50,043 nt of DNA from Betaproteobacteria bacterium HGW-Betaproteobacteria-16 (GTDB lineage: Bacteria; Pseudomonadota; Gammaproteobacteria; Burkholderiales; Burkholderiaceae_C), in NCBI GenBank assembly GCA_002840835.1, contig PHCQ01000062.1, positions 1-50,043 on the forward strand. The letters are read 5' to 3'. The position numbers and the translations under genes are program-made. The notes below the pieces were generated by a model, which was not told where the DNA came from, made no database searches, and worked only from the letters and a program-made list of their open reading frames with translations. This document shows positions 24,666-32,396 of the stretch, in pieces. How positions within the stretch are numbered: the stretch's first letter is position 1; every line of letters starts with the position of its first letter.

Positions 24666-25619
24666 ATGACCATCAAAGTCGCCCTTGCCGGCGCTGGCGC
24701 CTTCGGCATCAAGCACCTGGACGGCATCAAGAACATCGACGGCGTTGAGGTGATCTCGCTTATCAGCCGTGACCTCGAGAAGACCAAAGAGGTTGCTGAC
24801 AAGTACGGCATCGGCCATGTCACCACTGACCTGGCTGAGAGCCTGGCGCTGAAAGAGCTGGACGCCGTGATCCTCTGCACCCCCACACAGATGCACGCCG
24901 AGCAGACCCTTGCCTGCCTGAAGGCCGGCAAGCACGTGCAGGTGGAAATCCCGCTGGCCGACAGCCTCAAGGGCGCTGAAGGCGTAGTGGCCCTGCAGAA
25001 GCAGACCGGCCTGGTGGCCATGTGTGGTCACACTCGCCGCTTCAATCCCAGCCACCAGTACGTGCACAATCAGATCACGGCCGGCAAGTTCAACATCCAG
25101 CAAATGGATGTGCAGACCTACTTCTTCCGCCGCACCAACACCAACGCGCTGGGCCAGCCCCGCAGCTGGACCGACCACCTGCTGTGGCACCACGCCGCAC
25201 ACACGGTGGACCTGTTCGCCTACCAGTGCGGCAGCCCCATTGTTCAAGCCAACGCCATCCAGGGCCCGATCCACCCCACGCTGGGCATCGCCATGGACAT
25301 GAGCATCCAGCTCAAGGCCGCCAGTGGCGCCATCTGCACGCTCAGCCTGAGCTTCAACAACGACGGCCCGCTGGGCACCTTCTTCCGCTACATCGGCGAC
25401 ACGGCCACCTACATCGCGCGCTACGACGACCTCTTCAATGGCAAGGAAGAAAAGATTGACGTGTCCAAGGTCGCGGTGAGCATGAACGGCATCGAACTGC
25501 AGGACCGCGAATTTTTTGCCGCGATCAAGGAAGGCCGCGAACCGAATTCCAGCGTGGCGCAGGTGTTCAACTGCTACCAGGTGCTGCACCAGCTGGAACA
25601 GCAGCTCAACGCAGCCTGA
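24666..25619 (+). CDS. ligC: 4-carboxy-2-hydroxymuconate-6-semialdehyde dehydrogenase (LigC/PmdC type)
   Basis: A 317-residue Gfo/Idh/MocA-type dehydrogenase. The Rossmann motif VALAGAGAFGIKHLDGI spans residues 4-20 and the LigC-like MCGHTRRFNPSHQYVHNQI and DHLLWHHAAHTVDLFAYQ segments carry the active-site residues. It oxidises the hemiacetal form of CHMS with NADP+ to 2-pyrone-4,6-dicarboxylate. It closes the cluster, 63 bases after ligB. Confidence 0.94.
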   Translation: MTIKVALAGAGAFGIKHLDGIKNIDGVEVISLISRDLEKTKEVADKYGIGHVTTDLAESLALKELDAVILCTPTQMHAEQTLACLKAGKHVQVEIPLADSLKGAEGVVALQKQTGLVAMCGHTRRFNPSHQYVHNQITAGKFNIQQMDVQTYFFRRTNTNALGQPRSWTDHLLWHHAAHTVDLFAYQCGSPIVQANAIQGPIHPTLGIAMDMSIQLKAASGAICTLSLSFNNDGPLGTFFRYIGDTATYIARYDDLFNGKEEKIDVSKVAVSMNGIELQDREFFAAIKEGREPNSSVAQVFNCYQVLHQLEQQLNAA

Positions 25620-25678
25620 GCGTCACGGCGGTGGTGGGCCATGCGCGGCGACAATGAGCGCCGTATGTGGACCACCTC

Positions 25679-26266
25679 ATGAACTGGAAATCCGTTTTTT
25701 TCATCGCTGCGGTCGCCTTTGGCGCCTACCAGCACCAGACCTCGCGGCCGGTGAAACCGCCCGCCGGCGTGCTGGCCGCCGAGGTGCCCAGGCAAGTCGG
25801 CACCAGGCAAGCCGCGTTTGATTTCAATGGCTTTCGCGTCACGCCCCTGCACGACTTTTCGATCCAGGCGCGCGTGCTGGGCGTTGAAGCCTACCGGTTC
25901 GACCGCGAAGCCAGCCTCTCCCCCGTGGATCTGGCGCTGGGCTGGGGCCCCATGTCCGACAGCGAGGTGCTTCAGCACATCGACATTTCACAAAGTGGCC
26001 GCTTCTATTTCTGGCGCGGCAAAGACCTGCCGGTTCCCCAGCGTGACATCGAACGTTCCAGCGCCAACATGCACATGATCCCTGCCGACAAAGCCATCGA
26101 ACGCCGACTCAAATCGGTGCGCGAGGGGCAGGTGGTGCGCATCGAAGGTTGGCTGGTGGAAGCCAGAAGCCCGGACGGATTCTTCTGGCGCAGCTCGCTC
26201 ACCCGCGACGACACCGGCGCTGGGGCCTGTGAACTCATTTTTGTCAAAAACCTCCAGGTCCTCTGA
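25679..26266 (+). CDS. Hypothetical exported or membrane-anchored protein
   Basis: A 195-residue protein I do not recognise. The start MNWKSVFFIAAVAFGAYQ is a signal anchor or uncleaved signal peptide. The rest is soluble, with RVEGW-like and beta-rich segments (VVRIEGWLVEARSPDGFFWRSSLTRDDTGAG), which could form a small beta-barrel such as an OB-fold. No known catalytic motif is seen. It lies 59 bases downstream of ligC on the same strand and 32 bases before an aldo-keto reductase, without evident link to either. The ATG at 25679 is preferred over an in-frame GTG 12 bases earlier. Confidence 0.65.
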   Translation: MNWKSVFFIAAVAFGAYQHQTSRPVKPPAGVLAAEVPRQVGTRQAAFDFNGFRVTPLHDFSIQARVLGVEAYRFDREASLSPVDLALGWGPMSDSEVLQHIDISQSGRFYFWRGKDLPVPQRDIERSSANMHMIPADKAIERRLKSVREGQVVRIEGWLVEARSPDGFFWRSSLTRDDTGAGACELIFVKNLQVL

Positions 26267-26298
26267 ACCCTCAGGCCTGCTTACCGGAATATCCCCTC

Positions 26299-27303
26299 AT
26301 GCAACAACGTCAACTCGGCCCCTTCACCATCAGCGCCATCGGTCTGGGCTGCATGAACATCTGCCACGCCTACGGCGCCCCCGTGTCTGAACCCCAGGCC
26401 GAGCGCCTGTTGCTGGCCGCGCTGGATCAGGGGGTGACCCACTTCGACACTGCAGCGCTTTACGGCTTTGGCGCCAGCGAAACGCTGGTGGGCAAAGCGC
26501 TGTCAAAGCATCGCTCGCAGTTCACGCTCGCCAGCAAATGCGGCATGCAGGGGGTGGACGTGGCTGGCGACGGCAAGCTGGTGCGTGTGATCGATGGCCG
26601 CCCGGCCACGTTGCGGGCCACCTGCGAAGCCGCGCTGAAGCGCCTGCGCACCGACGTGATCGACCTCTACTACCTGCACCGCTGGGACAAACAGGTGCCT
26701 ATCGAAGACAGCGTAGGCGCGCTTTCTGACCTGGTGCGCGCGGGCAAGATCCAGACCATCGGCTTGAGCGAGGTCTCATCCGCCACCTTGCGCAAGGCGC
26801 ATGCCGTGCACCCCATCACTGCGGTGCAGACCGAATACTCGCTGTGGACCCGCAATGCCGAAATCGCGGTGCTCGACGCCTGCCGCGAACTGGGAGTGGC
26901 CTTCGTGGCCTTCAGCCCGGTGGCGCGCGGCTTTCTTTGTGGCCCTCTCGATGTGAGCACGCTCGATCCCAAAGACATCCGCCGCGGCATGCCGCGCTTT
27001 TCGCCCGAAAACCATGCGGCCAACCTGAAGCTGCTGCCGCCCTACATGGCCATCGCCAATGAGGTGGGTTGCACTCCGGCCCAGTTGGCCATTGCCTGGC
27101 TGCTCCACCAGGGCGAGCACATCCTGCCCATTCCCGGCACTGCCCGCGAAGACCACCTGAAGGACAACCTGGGCGCAAGCGATGTGAAGCTGGATGCCGC
27201 CACACTGGCGAAGCTGGACGCACTGATCAATCAACAGACCGTGAGCGGCAACCGCTACAACGAACAGTCGAACCGGGAAGTGGACACGGAAGTGTTTGCT
27301 TGA
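26299..27303 (+). CDS. Aldo/keto reductase family oxidoreductase
   Basis: A 334-residue TIM-barrel AKR. The tetrad is visible: Asp in HFDTAALYG, Tyr in the same segment, Lys in LASKCGMQ and His in YYLHRWD. The phosphate-binding end reads LPIPGTAREDHLKDNLGA, as expected for NADPH use. Length fits the AKR13/yeast-type group. It would reduce an aldehyde or ketone; in this setting that might be an aromatic aldehyde, but nothing in the sequence fixes it. Confidence 0.88.
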   Translation: MQQRQLGPFTISAIGLGCMNICHAYGAPVSEPQAERLLLAALDQGVTHFDTAALYGFGASETLVGKALSKHRSQFTLASKCGMQGVDVAGDGKLVRVIDGRPATLRATCEAALKRLRTDVIDLYYLHRWDKQVPIEDSVGALSDLVRAGKIQTIGLSEVSSATLRKAHAVHPITAVQTEYSLWTRNAEIAVLDACRELGVAFVAFSPVARGFLCGPLDVSTLDPKDIRRGMPRFSPENHAANLKLLPPYMAIANEVGCTPAQLAIAWLLHQGEHILPIPGTAREDHLKDNLGASDVKLDAATLAKLDALINQQTVSGNRYNEQSNREVDTEVFA

Positions 27304-27333
27304 TCCCCCGTGTGAGGTGCTGCGAAGGCCAGG

Positions 27334-27774
27334 CTACTTCGCGGGTCTCACGCAGCTGATGTCACCTTCTTCGCAGGTGAGGTGACGCTGCAGTTCGGCC
27401 GTGCGTTCGCGTGTCATGCGTGCCTGGCACTGCCAGAGCACCATGGGCGCGGCACTGCCACCCGCCACCGCGTTCTGCTCGAACTCGCAGGCCTTGGTGC
27501 GGAACTGCATCCACTCGGTCTGCACCTGTCGCAGCAACTGCCGCTGCTTGTTGCCCACGCTTTGTGAGAGTTGCCGGTAGCTGGCGCTGTAGGCCGCGCT
27601 GGCGGCTTCGAATTCCTGCTGGGCACAGGCGTTGAGCTGCATCTGTGTCGTCGCCGCTGCCGAGCAGTCCACCACTTCGTTGGCAGGCGTTTGTGCGGTG
27701 GCCAGTGCAAGACTGAAAAATGTGCCCAGACCCAGCACCCAGGCACGCGAAGACAAGAAAACACCAGATCTCAT
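27334..27774 (-). CDS. DUF1311/LprI-like secreted small protein
   Basis: A 146-residue protein with a signal peptide (MRSGVFLSSRAWVLGLGTFFSLALATAQT). The mature part has the LprI N-terminal domain pattern: VDCSAAATTQMQLNACAQQEFEAA, then YRQLSQ, and QTEWMQFRTKACEFE, with six or so cysteines that can form disulfides. LprI-type proteins are periplasmic or surface proteins, some of which inhibit lysozyme. The ATG at 27774 is used because the upstream in-frame ATG would precede the signal sequence with charged-poor sequence. It is convergent with the aldo-keto reductase. Confidence 0.75.
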   Translation of the reverse strand: MRSGVFLSSRAWVLGLGTFFSLALATAQTPANEVVDCSAAATTQMQLNACAQQEFEAASAAYSASYRQLSQSVGNKQRQLLRQVQTEWMQFRTKACEFEQNAVAGGSAAPMVLWQCQARMTRERTAELQRHLTCEEGDISCVRPAK

Positions 27775-27824
27775 GCAAAGGCTCCAAGCACCGAAGGGTG
27801 CGAAAGCGCCCATTGTGCCCAGGC

Positions 27825-28193
27825 TCAGGCCCCGCCGCGAAACAGCGAGAAGCCCCAGGCGGTGAACTTGAACGGCAGGTGGAAGTGCTGCGCCGTGTCG
27901 GCAATGTGAAAGCGGTAGGGCACGCGTTCCAGGAAGGCCGGTGACGGTACGGCGTCACCGCGCGCCCGGTAGTAGCCGCCCACGTCGAAGATCACCTCGT
28001 AACCGCCTGCGGTGATGTCCTCGCTCATCAGCACCGGGTGCTGCAGCAGGCCGTTGTCGGCAATGCGTCCTTCGGCCAGCGGGGGCGACAAGGGTTCACC
28101 TTGGGCCGAGAGCCGTCGAAGCTCCACGCGCATGCCCACCGCCAACTGGCCGTTGGCCACGTCCACGCAGTGAATGGAAATACCGCCGGCCAT
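27825..28193 (-). CDS. uraH: 5-hydroxyisourate hydrolase-like protein (transthyretin-related)
   Basis: A 122-residue transthyretin-like domain of normal length. ISIHCVDVANGQ matches the N-terminal LSTHVLDTANG motif with its histidine, VELRRL supplies the arginine, and QHFHLPFKFTAWGFS the second histidine. The usual C-terminal YRGS is changed to FRGGA, which removes the tyrosine. It hydrolyses 5-hydroxyisourate to OHCU in urate breakdown. It overlaps the Bug gene by one base and belongs with uraD 1 kb upstream. Given the altered motif, activity on a related compound cannot be excluded. Confidence 0.82.
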   Translation of the reverse strand: MAGGISIHCVDVANGQLAVGMRVELRRLSAQGEPLSPPLAEGRIADNGLLQHPVLMSEDITAGGYEVIFDVGGYYRARGDAVPSPAFLERVPYRFHIADTAQHFHLPFKFTAWGFSLFRGGA

Positions 28194-29176
28194 CAGTTCA
28201 GCCTGGCGCCGGTGGCCTTCACCGCCGGCCCCCAGTCGGCCACCTGTTTGCCCACGAATGCCGCGAATTCCGGTTGGCTCATCTTGTCCACGGCAATGCC
28301 CATTTCTTCAAAACGCTTGAGGATGGTGGGCTGCATGATGACCTCGCTCACTGCCTTGTGCACCTTGTCGATCACTTCTTGCGGCACACCGGCCGGGGCA
28401 GAGACGCCCAGGAAGTTCTCTGCCAGCAGCGTGGGAAAGCCGGCATCGCCCACCGTGGGCACGTCGGGCGCCAGCGGCATGCGCGCGCGCGATGTCACCG
28501 CCAATCCATTGAGTCGCTTGTCTTTCATGTAAGGCACATTCTGCGTCAGTGTGTCCACCGCGAACTGCAGCGTGCCGCCCAGCAGGTCGCTGTGCATGGG
28601 ACCTGATCCCCGGTAGGGCACATGTTCCATGTTCAGCCCTTGCTGCTGCTTGAACATCTCGCCCACGATGTGGCCGATGGAACCCACGCCGCCCGAACCA
28701 TAGTTCACCGGCTTGCTTTGCCCCTTGATCCACTGCACCAGCTCGGGCAGGGTGCGCGCCGGCACCGAGGGGTGCACCACGAACACATTGGGCACCGAAC
28801 CGATGTAGGCGATGTGCGTGAAGCTCTTGATGGGGTCGTAGGTGGGTTTGTCGAGCATGAAGGGCGAGATGCTGATGGGCGCCGTGTTTGAGAGCAGCAG
28901 TGTGTAGCCATCTGGCGCGGCCTTGGCCACCTCATAGCCGCCGATGGTGCTGCCGCCACCGGGTTTGTTCTCCACGATCACGGGCTGGCCCAGTTTCTCC
29001 TGCAGGCCTGGCTGGATCAGGCGCGCCACGATGTCTGACGAGCCTCCTGGCGCGAAGGTCACCACCACGCGGATGGGCCGTTGCGGCCAGGTCTGGGCCT
29101 GCACGCTGGTGGCGGCCACAGACAGCAGGCTGATCGCGGCGGCGGTCAGCATGAATTGGCGCTTGCTGGTTTTCAT
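28193..29176 (-). CDS. Bug-family substrate-binding protein in ureide operon
   Basis: A 327-residue exported protein with a signal peptide (ending near SVQAQ, residue 28). WPQRPIRVVVTFAPGGSSDIVARLI and VENKPGGGSTIGGYEVAKA are the Bug signatures, and VPTVGDAGFP the later one. It overlaps uraD by four bases (ATGA) and uraH by one, so all three are translationally coupled. It may bind a purine-derived carboxylate or sense it; no TctAB genes are near. Confidence 0.9.
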   Translation of the reverse strand: MKTSKRQFMLTAAAISLLSVAATSVQAQTWPQRPIRVVVTFAPGGSSDIVARLIQPGLQEKLGQPVIVENKPGGGSTIGGYEVAKAAPDGYTLLLSNTAPISISPFMLDKPTYDPIKSFTHIAYIGSVPNVFVVHPSVPARTLPELVQWIKGQSKPVNYGSGGVGSIGHIVGEMFKQQQGLNMEHVPYRGSGPMHSDLLGGTLQFAVDTLTQNVPYMKDKRLNGLAVTSRARMPLAPDVPTVGDAGFPTLLAENFLGVSAPAGVPQEVIDKVHKAVSEVIMQPTILKRFEEMGIAVDKMSQPEFAAFVGKQVADWGPAVKATGARLN

Positions 29177-29760
29177 GAAAGGCTCCTGTGGGGGGTGGAA
29201 ACGAGGGAAAGGGTGGGGGCGGTGGTCTCAAGCAGCACGGTGCGTGCCAGACGCCCGCGCATCACTTCACACACCTGCAGCAGCGATACCGCGAGTTCGG
29301 TCTCCGGATCGTTGTGCAGGCGTTGTTCAAAGCAGCGGAAGACGTCGGCCAGTGAGCCGTGCAGCCGCATGGCCGCCACATAGGGAAAGCCGAAGCGTTC
29401 GCGGTAGCGCCGGTTCAGATCGGTCAGGCGGGCAAGGTCGTCGGGGTGCAGGTTGAGCAGGCCCAGGCGGCCCTGCTCGCTGCTGGAGTCGGCCGTCATG
29501 GTGCCTGCCGTGGCCTCGCTGCCGGCCAGTTCCGGGTGCACCCGAAGCAGGGCCAGTTGCTGCGACCGCGGTGCCTGCCGGATGGTGCGGGCCAGCGCGT
29601 TGTACAGCGCTTCCAGGGAGGCAAAGGGGCGATCGCCCCAGGCCTTGCGGGCCACCCAGGGCGAGTGTTCCACCACGCCACCGAGCAGGTCGCAGAAGGC
29701 TTCCTGGTCCAGCGTGTTGAGCGTGGCCAGATGAATGGGGGGCAGGTGTTTCGAGGTCAT
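29173..29760 (-). CDS. uraD: 2-oxo-4-hydroxy-4-carboxy-5-ureidoimidazoline (OHCU) decarboxylase
   Basis: A 195-residue helical protein. The conserved LLRVHPELAG segment carries the catalytic histidine, followed by SSSEQGRLGL and YRERFGFPYVAAM with the arginine and FPF/FPY region of the family. It converts OHCU to S-allantoin, after 5-hydroxyisourate hydrolase. The ATG at 29760 is taken; the longer frame upstream has no support. First gene of the uraD-Bug-uraH operon and divergent from a LysR gene. No urate oxidase is found in the window. Confidence 0.87.
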   Translation of the reverse strand: MTSKHLPPIHLATLNTLDQEAFCDLLGGVVEHSPWVARKAWGDRPFASLEALYNALARTIRQAPRSQQLALLRVHPELAGSEATAGTMTADSSSEQGRLGLLNLHPDDLARLTDLNRRYRERFGFPYVAAMRLHGSLADVFRCFEQRLHNDPETELAVSLLQVCEVMRGRLARTVLLETTAPTLSLVSTPHRSLS

Positions 29761-29855
29761 TCCGGGGTGCAGTTTGTGGCTTCGACTGTGTTGCTGTCCA
29801 GCGCATAATTTGCATCCCATATCCCTAATATTTAGAACGCAGCCAAGGAAACCGC
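29761..29855. promoter_or_regulatory. Divergent promoter region of uraD and LysR gene
   Basis: A 95-base AT-rich gap. ATAATTTGCATCCCATAT and CTAATATTTAG (29805-29836) are partial dyads that could bind the LysR product. AAGGAA precedes the LysR start. Confidence 0.4.
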
Positions 29856-30794
29856 ATGTCTGCCCAGAGCCCGCTGCACCCAAAGGCCTTGCGCTACCTC
29901 ACGGCCGTGGCCCAGCTCGGCTCGGTGCAGGCCGCTGCGCGCGAGGTGTCGATTTCTGCCTCGGCCATCGACCGGCAGATCCTGTTGCTGGAAGAGAGTC
30001 TTGGTGTGCCCCTGTTCGAGCGACAGCCGCGCGGGATGCGACTCACCGCTGCGGGTGAGTTGCTGCTGGGGCTGTCGCTGCGCTGGCGGGCCGACCTGAA
30101 CCGCACGCTGTCCGACATCCAGCACCTGCAAGGGGTGAGTCACGGGCAACTGCGGCTGGCCGTGATGGACAGCCACGCCAACGGCCTCATGCCGGAGTTC
30201 GTGCACACCGTGGCCACCGAATACCCGGGCGTGGTGCTCGATGTGGAAGTGGTCAATACCGACGACGCGCTGCGCCACCTGCAGGATGGCGACGTGGACC
30301 TGACCGTGGCCTTCAACGTCAAGCCCAGCCGCGACCTGCACATCGTCAGCACCGCCGATCTGCCGCTGGGCTGCGTGGTGGCGCCCGGCCATCCGCTGGC
30401 GGTGCAGAAGCACGCCACGTTCAAGGACGTGGCCGCCTGGCCGCTGGCCGCGCAAAGCCGTGCACTGGCGATCCGGCGCTACCTGGAGCGCCGCCACAAC
30501 TGGTTGCTGGAAGAGGCCCGTCCACCTTTGGTGACGAATTCGCTGCAGCTGGTGAAGTCGCTGGTGCGCAGTGGCAGCCACGTGGCGCTGACGTCCGAAC
30601 TCGATGCCGGCCCGGAAATCCTGGACGGTAGCCTGCGCTTTATTCCGCTGCGTGACAAGAGCGCGCAGGCCCAGACGGTGGCCGTGGTGATCAGTGCCAA
30701 TCGGCCGCTCTCGCGCATCGGGCGCGTGGTGGCCGAGCGGCTGGGCGCTCATGTGCAGGCGTACCTGGCCAGGGTGCGGTCGGTCCGGCACTGA
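29856..30794 (+). CDS. LysR-family transcriptional regulator
   Basis: A 312-residue regulator. The winged helix covers about residues 8-68 (ALRYLTAVAQLGSVQAAAREVSISASAIDRQILLLEESLG). The remainder is the two-lobed effector domain with GQLRLAVMDSHANGLMP. It is unusual in that the recognition helix reads SASAIDRQI rather than the common SQPALSRQI. It faces the ureide operon and most likely controls it in response to a purine intermediate. Confidence 0.9.
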   Translation: MSAQSPLHPKALRYLTAVAQLGSVQAAAREVSISASAIDRQILLLEESLGVPLFERQPRGMRLTAAGELLLGLSLRWRADLNRTLSDIQHLQGVSHGQLRLAVMDSHANGLMPEFVHTVATEYPGVVLDVEVVNTDDALRHLQDGDVDLTVAFNVKPSRDLHIVSTADLPLGCVVAPGHPLAVQKHATFKDVAAWPLAAQSRALAIRRYLERRHNWLLEEARPPLVTNSLQLVKSLVRSGSHVALTSELDAGPEILDGSLRFIPLRDKSAQAQTVAVVISANRPLSRIGRVVAERLGAHVQAYLARVRSVRH

Positions 30795-30852
30795 AAAAAA
30801 ACGATACAAAGCGAAACGGCGGCGAGACGACGCGCGCAGCGCCGCCCGGCAC

Positions 30853-30865
30853 CATGACGGTCATG
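30853..30865. promoter_or_regulatory. Short palindrome upstream of Spy-like gene
   Basis: CATGAC-G-GTCATG, perfect 6-base arms, 30 bases before the Spy-like start. It may be an operator or just part of the 5' leader. Confidence 0.35.
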
Positions 30866-30894
30866 TTCAACAAGGTTCTGAAAGGACCACCGTC

Positions 30895-31368
30895 ATGAAA
30901 ACCTGGATCAAACGCACCCTTTATGGCGCCCTCGGCGCCACCCTGATCGTTGGTGGACTCTCCGCCTGCGGCTCGCGTGGCGAACACCGCCATGGTGGTG
31001 GCTGGAGTGAAGAGCGCATCACCGAAATGCGTGGCAAAGCCATCGAAAAGGTCAGCGAAAAGCTGGAACTCAACGAAGCCCAGAAGCAGAAGCTGGGCGT
31101 GCTGGCCGACGAAATGCTGGCGCAACGCAAGGCCCTGCGCGGCGATACCGCCAACCCACGTGCCGAAATGCAGGCCCTCATCGCTGGCGACAAGTTCGAC
31201 CGCAGCCGCGCGCAGACGCTGCTGGAGCAGAAAACGCAGGCCGTGCAGGCCGGTGGCCCGCGCGTGATCGCCGCCATGGCCGATTTCTACGACAGCCTGA
31301 CCCCGGCGCAGCAGGCTCAGGTGCGCGAGAAGATGGAGAAGCGCCGCGGCTGGTGGAAACGCGGCTGA
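30895..31368 (+). CDS. Spy/CpxP-family periplasmic lipoprotein
   Basis: A 157-residue protein. The N-terminus MKTWIKRTLYGALGATLIVG ends in the lipobox LSAC, so Cys25 is probably lipid-modified, unlike classical soluble Spy/CpxP. The mature part is helical and charged, with LELNEAQKQKLGVLADEM and SLTPAQQAQVREKME, matching the repeated LT..Q...I motif of the family. Such proteins act as periplasmic chaperones or as feedback sensors for a two-component system. It is followed by a small gene and an OmpR/histidine-kinase pair, like cpxP near cpxRA. AAAGGA lies 9 bases before the ATG. Confidence 0.82.
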   Translation: MKTWIKRTLYGALGATLIVGGLSACGSRGEHRHGGGWSEERITEMRGKAIEKVSEKLELNEAQKQKLGVLADEMLAQRKALRGDTANPRAEMQALIAGDKFDRSRAQTLLEQKTQAVQAGGPRVIAAMADFYDSLTPAQQAQVREKMEKRRGWWKRG

Positions 31369-31379
31369 GGCAGCGCGCC

Positions 31380-31691
31380 ATGTCGCCCGCTCTGTTGCCC
31401 ATAGCGCGCCCCCTGCGCGAGCACGACCCGGCCTTGCTTGCGCAGATACCCAACCCGCACGAAGAAGTGCTGGCCATGGTGTGGGGTCCGCGCTTCGACC
31501 GTGAACATGCCTTGTGGCTGTGGTCGCGCCTGTCGCGCCAGGCCCCGGGCGCTGCGGTGCCGGTGCTGCCCGAGCTGCTGGCCACCGCAGACCGCTACGA
31601 CGCCATGGACCTGGTCGCCCAGCGCCGTGTGCGCCGACTGATCCTGCGTCACCGTGCGATCAGTGGCGGGGCTGCAACCCGGGTGATGTGA
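31380..31691 (+). CDS. Hypothetical small protein between Spy-like and response-regulator genes
   Basis: A 103-residue protein of unknown family. It begins 11 bases after the Spy-like stop with TGAGG as a weak ribosome site, and ends 9 bases before the response regulator. It is rich in Arg, Leu and Trp (EEVLAMVWGPRFDREHALWLW), with no signal peptide and no recognised motif. Tight packing in an operon supports it; a chance frame in GC-rich DNA is possible. A start 27 bases earlier overlapping the Spy-like gene is also possible. Confidence 0.5.
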   Translation: MSPALLPIARPLREHDPALLAQIPNPHEEVLAMVWGPRFDREHALWLWSRLSRQAPGAAVPVLPELLATADRYDAMDLVAQRRVRRLILRHRAISGGAATRVM

Positions 31692-31700
31692 GAATGCCGC

Positions 31701-32396
31701 ATGCACCGCGTTCTGCTGATTGACGACGACGAACAACTGGGGCCTCCGCTGGCCACCTACTTCCAGCGCTTTGAGCTGGAGCTGAGCCACGCGCTGCGCC
31801 CCAGCGAGGGCCTGGCCCGCCTGCGCAGCGGCGGGTTCGACGCCGCCATCCTGGACGTGATGCTACCCGAGATGGACGGCTTCGAACTCTGCCGCACCAT
31901 CCGCAAGGAAAGTGACATCCCCATCGTCATGCTCACCGCGCGCGGCGACGTGATGGACCGCGTGGTGGGTCTGGAACTCGGCGCCGATGCCTACCTGCCC
32001 AAGCCCTTCGAGCCACGTGAACTCGTGGCCCACATCCAGACCGTGCTGCGCCGTCGCAATGGCCACAACGGGCCGGCAACCGCGCAGGCACCAGGGGTGT
32101 TGACCTTTGAAGGTCTCACCATTGACCCTACCCAGCGCAGCGTGATGCGCCAGGGCCAGGCGCTGGACCTGACCAGCACCGAATTCGATCTGCTGCACCT
32201 GCTGGCACGCGAGGCTGGCCGTGTGTTCAGCCGCGACGACATCCTCAACCAGCTGCGCGGCCACGAGGCCGAGCTCTACACCCGCGCGGTCGACATCGTT
32301 GTAAGCCGCCTGCGCAAGAAGCTGGAACCGCTGGACTGCATCAAGACGCTGCGCAACGCAGGCTACTCACTGGCGCTGCGCCGGCTGCCCCAGTGA
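31701..32396 (+). CDS. OmpR-family response regulator (CpxR-like)
   Basis: A 231-residue regulator. Receiver domain (residues 1-118) with the acidic pocket IDDDE, phosphoacceptor Asp52 in AAILDVMLPEMDG, the T in MLTARGD and Lys in YLPKPFE. The C-terminal winged helix (about 132-230) shows LTSTEFDLLHLLAREAGRVFSRDDIL and VSRLRKKLE. It is activated by the kinase encoded directly downstream; the stop and next start overlap by one base (TGATG). The gene pair with a Spy-like protein suggests an envelope-stress role. Confidence 0.93.
   Translation: MHRVLLIDDDEQLGPPLATYFQRFELELSHALRPSEGLARLRSGGFDAAILDVMLPEMDGFELCRTIRKESDIPIVMLTARGDVMDRVVGLELGADAYLPKPFEPRELVAHIQTVLRRRNGHNGPATAQAPGVLTFEGLTIDPTQRSVMRQGQALDLTSTEFDLLHLLAREAGRVFSRDDILNQLRGHEAELYTRAVDIVVSRLRKKLEPLDCIKTLRNAGYSLALRRLPQ

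Noticed and set aside
30795..30894. Response-regulator binding sites upstream of the Spy-like gene.
   Set aside because: ACAAAGCGAAAC-like words are present, but no clear tandem repeat with helical spacing; only the short palindrome was kept.
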